In this document: in pieces, positions 9,874 through 18,951 of the stretch | Layout of the letters: each line of letters opens with the position of its first letter | How positions within the stretch are numbered: the stretch's first letter is position 1 | Assembly: GCA_013360685.1 (NCBI GenBank) | Contig: JABWBD010000002.1 | Location: 1 to 64,000 of the forward strand | Reading direction: 5' to 3' | DNA from: Pirellulales bacterium | GTDB lineage: Bacteria > Planctomycetota > Planctomycetia > Pirellulales > Thermoguttaceae | DNA length: 64,000 nucleotides | The notes under the pieces: model-generated | What the model was told of the DNA's origin: nothing | The model's database searches: none | Seen by the model: only the letters and a program-made list of their open reading frames with translations | Program-made: the position numbers and the translations under genes

Positions 9874-9924
9874 GGAGTGGAGGATAGCGGGCTCGAACCG
9901 CTGACCTTCTGGCTGCCAGCCAGA
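9871..9924. repeat. attL-like direct repeat, 54 bp (includes the 3' 47 nt of tRNA-Ala)
   Basis: ttcggagtggaggatagcgggctcgaaccgctgaccttctggctgccagccaga, identical to 25294-25347. Confidence 0.85.
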
Positions 9925-10082
9925 AATTATGGTCATACCTTCTGGTTTACCATCATTGACTGTGCTTGATTTTCCGATACAATGCGGTAGCCCCATCATT
10001 GATGGAGGTTGCCCGAACTAGCTAGTTTGTGATGCAGCCGGTAGCCCCGCGGTAGCCCCGAACCAAACCAGAAGGTCAAACG

Positions 10083-11378
10083 ATGAGTGATCCACGTAGC
10101 TTCGCGTTCAGCAAGCGGCGCTTGGAAGCGATCCCGATCCCGGCTATAGGTCGCGTTCAGTATCGCGACACCGGCTGTCCGGGGCTGATTGTCAGGGTGG
10201 CAGCCGGCGGTTCCAGGGTCTTCTACTGGTACCGCAAGGTGAACGGCAAACCCCAGCGGGTTCGCCTGGGTGACTTCCCCGGGATGAGCGCCGAACAAGC
10301 ACGCAAGGCGGCTGCCCGGGAAAACGGCAAGGCGGCTGCGGGTCGCGACCCGGCTGCGGAGAAGCGGGAGAAGCGGCAGGAGATCACCATAGCCGATCTG
10401 TTTGCCGACTGGCTCACCTATGCCCAAACGCACAAGCGACCGCGGTCCTGGCAGGAAGGGCAGCGGTTGTATGAGCAGTACATCGGCCCCCGGTTCGGCA
10501 CCCGCAAAGTCTCGACGCTCAAGCCGAAGGAAATCGAGACCTGGCACCAGGGGCTTGGTGAGAAGCGGCCGCGGAGCGACGGCAAGAAGGGCAGGCTGCT
10601 AGGCGGCCCCTACGTGGCGAACCGCTGTCTTGAGCTGTTGTCGGCCATGTACGGCCGCGCGCCCCGGTTGGGCTTCACTGGCTCGAATCCCACACAGCAC
10701 GTGCCACCGTTCCAAGAGCAGGCGAGGGATCGCTTCCTACAGCCCGCGGAGCTACCCCGGTTCTTTCAATCGCTCGCACAAGAGCCACCGATCTACCAGG
10801 ACTTCTATCTGCTTGCGTTGCTGGTCGGGGCGCGGAAGGCAAACCTGCTCGCGATGCGATGGGCAGAGGCGGATTTTGACGCTGCGGAATGGAAGGTCGT
10901 GGCGAAAGGCGGCAAGGCTGTCACGATCAATCTGTGCCCCGAAGCGATTTCGATCTTGCGACGGCGGCGGCTGGAAGTGACAGGCGAATGGGTATTCCCC
11001 GCACAGAAGCGCGGCGCAAGCACGGGGCACCTCACAGAACCGAAACCCGCATGGAAGCGAATCTGCAAACGGGCCGGACTGCCCGACCTCCGCATCCACG
11101 ACTGTCGGCGGAGCTTCGGGTCGTGGCAGGCTTTGTCAGGGGCGAGTCTTATCCAGATCGGCAAGGCCCTGGGGCACAGGCCCGGCAGTCCGGCCACGGC
11201 TGTCTATGCGCGGTTGACCGACGAAAGCGTGCGGCGCAGCATCGAGACTGCCGCGGAGCGCATGCTGGCCTTCGGCGGGGTCAAGCTACTCGACGTAGCT
11301 GTTCCGACCGACGCCCCTGCCGACGATCACCTCGACAGCACCACTGCCGCGGAACAGCCGCAATGTGACCTCCAATAA
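10083..11378 (+). CDS. Tyrosine recombinase/integrase with arm-type DNA-binding N-terminal domain
   Basis: GARKANLL (Arg), IHDCRRSFGS (HxxR), LGHRPG (His), AVYARL (Tyr); N-terminal DTGCPGLIVRV..YRKVNGKPQRVRLGDFP. Confidence 0.93.
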   Translation: MSDPRSFAFSKRRLEAIPIPAIGRVQYRDTGCPGLIVRVAAGGSRVFYWYRKVNGKPQRVRLGDFPGMSAEQARKAAARENGKAAAGRDPAAEKREKRQEITIADLFADWLTYAQTHKRPRSWQEGQRLYEQYIGPRFGTRKVSTLKPKEIETWHQGLGEKRPRSDGKKGRLLGGPYVANRCLELLSAMYGRAPRLGFTGSNPTQHVPPFQEQARDRFLQPAELPRFFQSLAQEPPIYQDFYLLALLVGARKANLLAMRWAEADFDAAEWKVVAKGGKAVTINLCPEAISILRRRRLEVTGEWVFPAQKRGASTGHLTEPKPAWKRICKRAGLPDLRIHDCRRSFGSWQALSGASLIQIGKALGHRPGSPATAVYARLTDESVRRSIETAAERMLAFGGVKLLDVAVPTDAPADDHLDSTTAAEQPQCDLQ

Positions 11379-11459
11379 GCGCCCGGGCCCCCGATAGCGG
11401 CAACAACACCCATGTGTCTACCCGAGGTTTCCTTGGCGAACCAATTGGTGCAAGTCTTT

Positions 11460-11499
11460 GGGCGCGCAACAGTTCCGTCGGGCGCGCAACAGTTCCGTC
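11460..11499. repeat. 20-bp perfect tandem duplication
   Basis: gggcgcgcaacagttccgtc x2, between the integrase and the xis-like gene. Confidence 0.9.
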
Positions 11500-11595
11500 C
11501 CTGAATTCCACTCAAAATCCGTCTGGCGCAACACTGTCATTGTCTAATTGAGATAGAGCCTGACGCTCGCTCACCTATCGCAATTGGAGTTGACA

Positions 11596-11808
11596 ATGGC
11601 AACCGCAACCGCTCCCCGCTCTGACTACCTCACTCGCAACGAGGCCGCCGCTTATATCGCCATGCGCCCGCAAACTCTTGCCGCCTGGGCCACGCTTGGC
11701 CGACACGACTTGCCGTACGTGAAGGTCGGCCGCTCCGTCCGCTACCGCCTGGCAGACCTCGACGCATGGCTCGCGAGCCGCACCGTGACGCACACCGGAC
11801 AGCTTTGA
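11596..11808 (+). CDS. Excisionase/helix-turn-helix (MerR-like) DNA-binding protein
   Basis: DYLTRNEAAAYIAMRPQTLAAWATLGRHDLPYVKVGRSVRYRLADLDAWLASR. Confidence 0.85.
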   Translation: MATATAPRSDYLTRNEAAAYIAMRPQTLAAWATLGRHDLPYVKVGRSVRYRLADLDAWLASRTVTHTGQL

Positions 11809-11883
11809 CGATGACACCCAACGAAAAAAGCCCGGCACGCCACGCGGGGAATCGGGGCGCGCCGAGCTATGGAGGATCATTGC

Positions 11884-13455
11884 ATGAAGTCTACCGGGAA
11901 GACGCGGCGGAAGATAGACGCGAACCTGACACAGCCGAATGAGCATGCTTTTTCCCCTTCGGCGGAACCGCAGATTCTTACAAATGCGGGGAGCCATGCA
12001 GGAAATAAGCATGCTTCTTCAGGCAAACGCAAACCGAAGGATTTTACAAATCGGGGCGGACCAACGCTCAACCGGGAAACTTTCCGCACGTCCCGGGAGA
12101 TGGATTTTTTCTCGCAGCGCGAATTGACCGCGCAGATCGGCCACGATGTTTCGGAGTGGCCGTTGGTCATTCTGAAAGAACTGCTCGACAACAGCTTGGA
12201 CGCCTGCGAGGAGGCAGGGGTCGCGCCGGAAATCACAGTCACGGCGGACGCGACCGGGATCTCCGTCGCCGACAATGGGCCGGGCATCCCCGATTGCACT
12301 ATCGAGTCGGTGCTGGACTTCAACGTCCGGGTATCGAGCCGGGAGGCATACGTCAGTCCAACGCGGGGAGCGCAGGGGAATGCGTTGAAGACACTGGCCA
12401 CCATGCCTTTCGTCGTCGATGCTGAGCACGGTAGGCTCCTTGTGGAGTCCTGCGGGCAGCACCGAGTTATTCGATGCGGCATGGACCCCGTCACGCGCAG
12501 GGCTGTTGTCCACTGTGAAGCTACACCATCCACGAAGACGCCAGGGACGGCTATCCGAACCGAGTGGGCGCCTCGTTCCCACAACGGACGAGTCCTCTGG
12601 CCGTTTGAGGATGTGTGCCCCGTGGAGACCAACACCGGATGGTATTGGTCGATTCGAGAGCGAGTGGAGACCCTGTTCCGTGGGTTCGCGTTGTTCAACC
12701 CGCACTTGTGCTTATCGGTGGACTGGTTCGGCCAGAAGTGGACCGCAAAGGCCACCGATCCAACATGGAAGAAGTGGCAGCCGAATCATCCCACCTCGTC
12801 ACACTGGTATGAGCATCAGCACCTCGAAAGACTGATAGGAGCCTACATCGCCGCTGACCAGGACAAAGGCACCAGTCGCACCGTTGCGGCGTTTGTGGCG
12901 GAATTCGACGGGCTGACGGGGAGTCAGAAGCGGAAGCGAGTGCTGGACGAGGTGCGCCTGCTCAAGCGCGAACCGCTGACCGTGTTGACCGATGAGAACG
13001 GATTCCGGCGCGAACTCGTTGACCAGTTGCTGGGCGCCATGAGAAAGCACACCCGTCCGGTGAAGGCGGCACGACTGGGCATCATCGGCCGCGAACACCT
13101 ACTCGTTCGGTTCACTCAGGCCGGATGCGACCCGGAACAATTCCAATACTCGAAACGCGCTGGCGTCGAAAACGGATTGCCCTACGTCTTGGAGTCGGCG
13201 TTTTCGTGGCGGGGCGAAGGGGCAGCGGATCGGCGTGAGATCATAGCGGGCGCGAATTGGTCAGCGGCCATCAAGAACCCGTACCGCTCATTCGGAAGCA
13301 CGGGCGAAGGGTTGGAGGCGCACCTCACCGAATTGAAGGCCGGCGCGAACGAGCCGATTCTGTTCGCGCTGCACCTCGCCCACCCGCGGCTTCAGTTTGC
13401 CGACAGAGGAAAGAGCAGCATCGTTATTCGCGACGTGGAGGACCACGAACAATGA
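11884..13455 (+). CDS. Topoisomerase VI subunit B-like GHKL ATPase
   Basis: ILKELLDNSLDACEEAG (N box), ISVADNGPGIP (G1), SPTRGAQGNALK (G2), C-terminal transducer-like ...PILFALHLAHPRLQFADRGKSSIVI. Confidence 0.75.
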   Translation: MKSTGKTRRKIDANLTQPNEHAFSPSAEPQILTNAGSHAGNKHASSGKRKPKDFTNRGGPTLNRETFRTSREMDFFSQRELTAQIGHDVSEWPLVILKELLDNSLDACEEAGVAPEITVTADATGISVADNGPGIPDCTIESVLDFNVRVSSREAYVSPTRGAQGNALKTLATMPFVVDAEHGRLLVESCGQHRVIRCGMDPVTRRAVVHCEATPSTKTPGTAIRTEWAPRSHNGRVLWPFEDVCPVETNTGWYWSIRERVETLFRGFALFNPHLCLSVDWFGQKWTAKATDPTWKKWQPNHPTSSHWYEHQHLERLIGAYIAADQDKGTSRTVAAFVAEFDGLTGSQKRKRVLDEVRLLKREPLTVLTDENGFRRELVDQLLGAMRKHTRPVKAARLGIIGREHLLVRFTQAGCDPEQFQYSKRAGVENGLPYVLESAFSWRGEGAADRREIIAGANWSAAIKNPYRSFGSTGEGLEAHLTELKAGANEPILFALHLAHPRLQFADRGKSSIVIRDVEDHEQ

Positions 13456-14705
13456 GTCTAACAAGTGACCTGAAGAGCGTTACCAAGAGCGTGACGAAGA
13501 ACTGGACGGCGCAACGGAAACGTGAGGAAAGAGACTCGCGGGCCCGCTACAGCCGTGCGCAGTACATGCAATCGGATCGCGTCTACCAGAAGGATGTCGC
13601 CTGGTCAGTGATTCCCAAGGCATACGCCAAGGCATCCAGCAACGGCAAGTACCCCGCGCATGCCCGGCAGATTTTCTATGCCGCGCGGCCGGAGATTCAA
13701 AAACGGACGGGACGGCCGTTGCAGTCCGTCTACTTCACGCAGCACCTACTGCCCATGTACATCAACGAGCATCCCGAGGCGGCCGCATGGTGGATTGTAT
13801 ACGATGCGCGCGGACGGCTGATTGAACCGCACACCGATGAGCAAATACCGCTCGGTACGCTCGAAGTGAACAACTACCTTCTATCGATCGGGAAGCACGA
13901 AGTTGTAGGGTTCGACTTCCACGAAGCATTTGACACGGACTATCCGACCAAGGGGCCAGCCAATCGCATGAGCGCGGTGTTGTTCATCGAGAAGGAAGGA
14001 TTCAACGAGTTGTTCAAGGCGGTGAAGCTGGCCGAAAGATACGATCTGTCCATCATGAGCAGCAAGGGGCAGTCGGTTGTCGCGGCGCGCCGACTGGTTG
14101 ACTGGCTATGCGACGTGGGCGGTGGAGTACCGCTGTTGGTCTTGCACGACTTCGACAAAGCCGGGTTGGAAATCGCGCAGAACCTGACGACCGTTTCCGA
14201 GGCCGCACGGGAGAGTGACCGGGTTCGTTATGAGTTCCGGAACGAGATCAACGTAATTGACCTGGGCATCCGGTTGACGGACGTGGAGCAGTGGCACCTT
14301 GAGGCGGAGTCGGTCCGTTTCAAAGGTGACTTCGGGCCCGATTCCATCGTCACATCGGATGAGCAGGCGTTCCTCCGCAGCAACCGGCGCGTCGAGTTGA
14401 ACGCGTTTGCGTCCGAGGACTTCATCAAGTGGATCGAGGCGAAACTCAAGGAGCACGGTATCAAGAAGGTGATTCCTGACGCGGATACGCTGGCCGACGC
14501 GTATCGGCGGGCGTACCTCATCGCCTCCATCAACCGTCACGTCGATGATTTCCTGGACGAGGCGAGGGATGAGGCCGACGAGGTGCAGATTCCGAAGAGG
14601 CTAGCGGCCCGGATCAAGAAGGCCCTCCGCGAGGATCCTGCCCGCCCGTGGGATGCGGTTTTGGCGGACATTGCGAAGGAAGACCTAGACGAAAAAGCAT
14701 GCTAA
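13452..14705 (+). CDS. Topoisomerase VI subunit A/Spo11-like protein (5Y-CAP-like region plus Toprim)
   Basis: ATG overlaps the upstream stop by 4 bp; PAHARQIFYAARPEIQ (putative catalytic Tyr), Toprim VLFIEKEGF and LLVLHDFDKAGLEIA. Confidence 0.7.
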   Translation: MSLTSDLKSVTKSVTKNWTAQRKREERDSRARYSRAQYMQSDRVYQKDVAWSVIPKAYAKASSNGKYPAHARQIFYAARPEIQKRTGRPLQSVYFTQHLLPMYINEHPEAAAWWIVYDARGRLIEPHTDEQIPLGTLEVNNYLLSIGKHEVVGFDFHEAFDTDYPTKGPANRMSAVLFIEKEGFNELFKAVKLAERYDLSIMSSKGQSVVAARRLVDWLCDVGGGVPLLVLHDFDKAGLEIAQNLTTVSEAARESDRVRYEFRNEINVIDLGIRLTDVEQWHLEAESVRFKGDFGPDSIVTSDEQAFLRSNRRVELNAFASEDFIKWIEAKLKEHGIKKVIPDADTLADAYRRAYLIASINRHVDDFLDEARDEADEVQIPKRLAARIKKALREDPARPWDAVLADIAKEDLDEKAC

Positions 14706-15817
14706 TCCCGGCCGCGATGAGTGCAGAATTTTACAAATTGGCCATGCGGTACGTGGACCTGGGGTTGAGCGTGTTCCCGCTGCCCTGCGGCTCGAAAGTC
14801 CCCGCCAGGGGGTTCCGCTGGACGGAGTTTCGGGAGCGACGGGCGGAAGCGGCCAACCTACTGGAATGGTTCGGAGGTGATCAGCAGCCGAACATTGCCA
14901 TCGTGACGGGCGACATTTCCGGGGGACTTGTCGTCCGGGACTTCGACGAGGAACGCGCATACGACCGCTGGCGGGATTCCCACCGCGACGTGGCCGAGAC
15001 TCTTCCCACGGTACGCACGGCCCGAGGCTTCCACGTCTACGCCAGAGGTCAGGCCGCCCGCACAAAGACCTACGACGATGGCGAACTGCGGGCGGGTGGA
15101 AGCTACGTGCTCGCCCCATCCAGTTTGCACCCGTCCGGTGTCGTCTACACCTGGACACACCTGCCCGGTGACATCCCCGCCGTAGACTTGTGCGCGGCTG
15201 GCCTCTGCAACACAGAAGCGCAAGAAGCGCAGAAACCCACGCAATTCTGCGCTTCTGTGTTGCATGCGTCTGAGGCGGTTCGGCTGGCAGTGCGGCGATG
15301 CATTCCTCCGGGGCCTAACAATCGTCACAAATGCCTATTTCGGCTGGCCCGCGAATTGAAAGCCGTACCCGAGGTTGCCGGGCTGCAAGCGGCGGCGTTG
15401 GAAACCGTGTTGAAGGAGTGGCATTGTCTGTCACTTCCCTACATCGGGACCAAAGACTTTGCGACAAGCTGGCTCGAGTTCTGTGTCGCATGGGAACGCG
15501 TCCGCTATCCGGCGGGCGTTTCGCCCGTGGCAGATGCGTGGGAGGCGGCGGTCGCGGCGGGTGCGCCTCCCGAGGTCGCCTCGTGGGACAACCCGCAGCT
15601 TGGGCTGTTGGCCGCGCTGTGCCGGGAGTTGCAGCGACTTCAGGGAGACCGGCCGTTTTACCTCGATGCGAGCACAGCGGGGAACCTCGTGGGCGTCGAT
15701 CGCACGATCGCATGGCGCTGGCTGCGGGGGCTGGCTTCGGCGGGCATTTTGGAGCTGGTCCGAAGCGGTAGCCGTGGCCGGGCAAACGAGTATCGGTATT
15801 TGATGCCCGTGGAGTAA
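14699..15817 (+). CDS. Bifunctional DNA primase/polymerase (Prim-Pol, AEP superfamily) with C-terminal winged helix-like region
   Basis: NIAIVTGDISGGLVVRDFDEE (DxD), RTARGFHVYARG, GSYVLAPSSLHPSGVVYTW. Confidence 0.82.
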   Translation: MLIPAAMSAEFYKLAMRYVDLGLSVFPLPCGSKVPARGFRWTEFRERRAEAANLLEWFGGDQQPNIAIVTGDISGGLVVRDFDEERAYDRWRDSHRDVAETLPTVRTARGFHVYARGQAARTKTYDDGELRAGGSYVLAPSSLHPSGVVYTWTHLPGDIPAVDLCAAGLCNTEAQEAQKPTQFCASVLHASEAVRLAVRRCIPPGPNNRHKCLFRLARELKAVPEVAGLQAAALETVLKEWHCLSLPYIGTKDFATSWLEFCVAWERVRYPAGVSPVADAWEAAVAAGAPPEVASWDNPQLGLLAALCRELQRLQGDRPFYLDASTAGNLVGVDRTIAWRWLRGLASAGILELVRSGSRGRANEYRYLMPVE

Positions 15818-17000
15818 CGCGAGTGCGCTGATGCGCCCGTCGCGTCGAAGTCTTATGGCGGGTCAATTTCTCCCGCGCCCTCTCCAAGGCCGCGTACAAG
15901 TTGCGCATCATGCTCAGGTCGTCCGGGGCGAAAGGCTTGCCGGCCCCTATTGTGTCATGGATGGAGTGCCAGGCGGATCGCAGTATTTGAACGTCGTCAC
16001 CGCCGTCGGTTGGCCACGAGGGGGCTTTGTAGCGTCTGTCCTTCAGGCAAATCACCAGGGCGTCCATTGTTGGCGTTTCATCCTCGAACGCCATGCGTGC
16101 CTCGCCGCGTGAAACGAGCGCGTCCCCAAAAGCTCCCCCGACACCCTTCTTGGTCTCTTTCCACGCCGGATCGAGCGCGGTTTCCGTCGCTATCACGGCC
16201 CGAAGGGCGCTAAGAACCCGGTCGAACCGGGCCGCTAACTCCCCTTTCATTCGGTCCCGCGATGGTTTCGGTGCGCAATCGCCCGCGCCGATCGCCGGGT
16301 CGGTTTGCCCATCTTGCCGCGCGAGTTCGTCAAGTTCGCGCCTGCTGTTCTCGGCATACGTCGTTGCCGCTCTAATCGCCCGCAGTCCCGCTTCGTCCCA
16401 GGGCTGCGAAGCATCGACCGAACCGCCGTCCGCCGCGGGCTGCGGTTCAGCCACCGCCCGCAACCGCTCCCGGGCCGCCGCGAATTCGCGATAGACTACC
16501 GCACTGCCCTTACTAATCTCCCTTAGACTCAACCGGTCAAAGACGGTCCCCAGCGCCAGTACCGCCGCGCTCTCGGGGTCATCGACAACCTCTCCCACGT
16601 CAAAATCCGGCAGTAGCAAGTCCGTCTCAGGGTCCTGGCTGCTGGGCCAATACCCCGCAGGCTTCAGCACTATAGCAAGCATAACGAGCGCCAGGTGCGA
16701 TACGGAGAAGGCTGCGGCGTGGGCGGATTCCGCAGTAACCTCCCCGATCTCCACGGGCGCGTCGCTGGCGGCCGTGAAATCGCGCCGAACATGGGGTTTT
16801 AGGGCCGCGTTCAGCGCGCGCCAATTCTCCAGGAGTTCGGACGCCCTTTCCCGGATGGCCTCGGCCAACTGGGCGGCCCCCACCTCTCCGCGCCGTATCC
16901 GGCTCTTGATTTCCGCACCGATGATCCCCACAAACACTAGGCACTTCAGCGCCGCAACGTCGGCTGTTTCCAATTCCCCAAGCGTCGATTCCGGGCCCAT
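15315..17000 (-). CDS. Hypothetical protein; C-terminal ~170 codons antisense to the Prim-Pol 3' end
   Basis: Open from MGPESTLGELETADVAALKCLVFVG at ~17000; low-complexity R/P-rich tail where it overlaps 15315-15817. Confidence 0.55.
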   Translation of the reverse strand: MGPESTLGELETADVAALKCLVFVGIIGAEIKSRIRRGEVGAAQLAEAIRERASELLENWRALNAALKPHVRRDFTAASDAPVEIGEVTAESAHAAAFSVSHLALVMLAIVLKPAGYWPSSQDPETDLLLPDFDVGEVVDDPESAAVLALGTVFDRLSLREISKGSAVVYREFAAARERLRAVAEPQPAADGGSVDASQPWDEAGLRAIRAATTYAENSRRELDELARQDGQTDPAIGAGDCAPKPSRDRMKGELAARFDRVLSALRAVIATETALDPAWKETKKGVGGAFGDALVSRGEARMAFEDETPTMDALVICLKDRRYKAPSWPTDGGDDVQILRSAWHSIHDTIGAGKPFAPDDLSMMRNLYAALERAREKLTRHKTSTRRAHQRTRVTPRASNTDTRLPGHGYRFGPAPKCPPKPAPAASAMRSCDRRPRGSPLCSHRGKTAGLPEVAATPGTARPTAQAAGCPTRRPREAHPPRPPPPTHLPRAKRPPDSGRVPMRHRTRASLSQSLWSRCREVTDNATPSTRFPTPPLAARQPRVRLSIRGPAEIGICDDC

Positions 17001-17197
17001 GATACCTGCCTTTCTGCTAACGGGCCGAACCGGGCAGGGGCCGCCGAAAGGCAGGTGAGAAAGCGGGTGCCCTGCCAGGTTCGCATTGAAGGCCGGGCGG
17101 TAGCTAGCCGCGTCGGCCGTCCCGTCTTCTGTGAATGTACTGTCGCCGCCGGGAAGGATCACCCCGTAAACGCGCCCCTGGCGCCGTTCTCCGCGTC

Positions 17198-18940
17198 TTA
17201 GAGCGACCGCAGCACGGCCAGCGCTTCAACCACTTCCCGGCCTTTGGCTTCGATGGTGTCGAGCAACTCGGCGGGCGTGCGGGTGTCTTCCTCGGCTTGC
17301 TTGTTCGGGTTGACGGCCTTCACGTCGTAAACGGCGTCTTCGATGTCCTGGGCGCGGCCGGCCAGTTCGCGGGCCTCTTTGGTCAGTTCCGCAATCCGCT
17401 GCTCGGCCTCAGCGATCTTCTTCTTCGGGGCCGGCTTGGCCTTGTTCAGTTCGGCCAGTTCTTCCTTCCAGCGGTTGGCCTCCTGCTGCTTGGCGCTCGC
17501 TTGTTTCTTGAGCGGGGCGGCTTCGTCGGCGGCTTTCCTCTTGCGGGCCACGAAATCGACCGTCCAGCTTCGGTCGCTGTCCTTCCGCTTCGGCAGCAGC
17601 TTGAAGAACTCGTCGAACTTGTCGAGCGTGAACGGTTGCCGCTTGCCGACCTTCACGTCGGATAGGTCGTAGTACCAAATCTTCTCGGTCGCCTCGCCCT
17701 TGTTGAAGAACAGCAGATTGGTCTTCACGCCCGCGCCGGCCGCAGTGAACACTCCGCCCGGCAGGCTGACGATGCAGTGCAGGTTGCATTCGTCCAGCAG
17801 TTTCCGCTTCGTCTGCACGAAGGCCGTTTCGTTGGTGCGGAACAAAACCCCTTCGTCCAGCACCATCCCGCAGCGGCCGGTGAGCTTCAGGCTGTCGATG
17901 ACGTGTTGCAGAAACAGCACCTGGGTCGCGCCGGTCTTGAAGGCGAACCGCGTTTGGGCCTCTTTGCCTTCCTTGCCGCCGAACGGCGGATTGGTCATCA
18001 CCACGTCGAATTGTTCCGGGGCATTTTGGAATAGCCCGTCGTAGGACACGCCGCCGGTCAGCGTGTTGCCGTGCCAGATGTTCGGCTGGTCGATGCCGTG
18101 CAGCACAAGGTTGGCCAGCGCAATGGGGTAGATCAGGTTTTCCTTCTCCCGGCCGAAGAACGTGTCGTGCCGCAACAATTCCAACTGGTCGGGCGATTCG
18201 ATCTTCTCGTTATTCTTGCCGGCCATGAACGAGAACGACTCGGCCAGAAAGCCGCCGGTGCCGCTGCCGGGATCGTACACTGTTTCGCCAATCTTCGGAG
18301 CGACGGCGCGGACCACGGCGCGGATGATTTCGCGGGGCGTGAAGAACTGGCCGCCGTCGTTGCCCTTCTCGCCCATCTTCAGCAAGAGGCCTTCGTAAAC
18401 CTGCGACAGCGTGAAGACGTGCGTATCGTCTATGCAATCGGCCGACAGGCCATGCACCTTGTCGCACACGTCGCACAGGTTCTTCTGCGTGTCGATCCGC
18501 ACCCGCTCGACGCCCGAGAGGATTTCGCTGATGACTTTCTGGCGGGGCGTCGAGTTGGGCTTGTTTCGCAGTCCCTTGAGGTAGGGCAGCAGCTCGCCGT
18601 TGACGAACTGAAGCACATTGCCCTGGGTGAGCATTTCTTCCCGCCGCCGGCTGTCCGGCGCGGCCCAATCCTGCCAGCGGTAGGGCTTCTTGATCGACGG
18701 CGTGAAGTCGGCCCCGACCGCTTCGGCCGCTTCAGCTTCGAGCGTTTCGCGCTCGTCCAGAATCCGCAGGAAGAGAATCCAGGTCAGTTCGGGGACGTAC
18801 TGCATCGCGCCGGCGCAGTTCGAGCGTCGCATGATGTCGCAGATCGACTTCACGGCCCCGTTGACGGATTGCTGCGAGTTCAGCCGCTTGCCGTTGCCGT
18901 TGGCCGATCCGTTCTTCTTTGCTGGTTTCTTCTTTGCCAT
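17198..18940 (-). CDS. hsdM: Type I restriction-modification system DNA methyltransferase subunit (HsdM)
   Basis: GGQFFTPREIIRAVV, DPGSGTGGFL, VVMTNPPFGGKE motifs. Confidence 0.95.
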   Translation of the reverse strand: MAKKKPAKKNGSANGNGKRLNSQQSVNGAVKSICDIMRRSNCAGAMQYVPELTWILFLRILDERETLEAEAAEAVGADFTPSIKKPYRWQDWAAPDSRRREEMLTQGNVLQFVNGELLPYLKGLRNKPNSTPRQKVISEILSGVERVRIDTQKNLCDVCDKVHGLSADCIDDTHVFTLSQVYEGLLLKMGEKGNDGGQFFTPREIIRAVVRAVAPKIGETVYDPGSGTGGFLAESFSFMAGKNNEKIESPDQLELLRHDTFFGREKENLIYPIALANLVLHGIDQPNIWHGNTLTGGVSYDGLFQNAPEQFDVVMTNPPFGGKEGKEAQTRFAFKTGATQVLFLQHVIDSLKLTGRCGMVLDEGVLFRTNETAFVQTKRKLLDECNLHCIVSLPGGVFTAAGAGVKTNLLFFNKGEATEKIWYYDLSDVKVGKRQPFTLDKFDEFFKLLPKRKDSDRSWTVDFVARKRKAADEAAPLKKQASAKQQEANRWKEELAELNKAKPAPKKKIAEAEQRIAELTKEARELAGRAQDIEDAVYDVKAVNPNKQAEEDTRTPAELLDTIEAKGREVVEALAVLRSL

Positions 18941-18951
18941 TGGGTCTCCGT

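Noticed and set aside
9878-9924. Second tRNA-Ala gene at the left element end
   Set aside because: Only positions 27-73 are present; it is the att duplication, not a functional tRNA.
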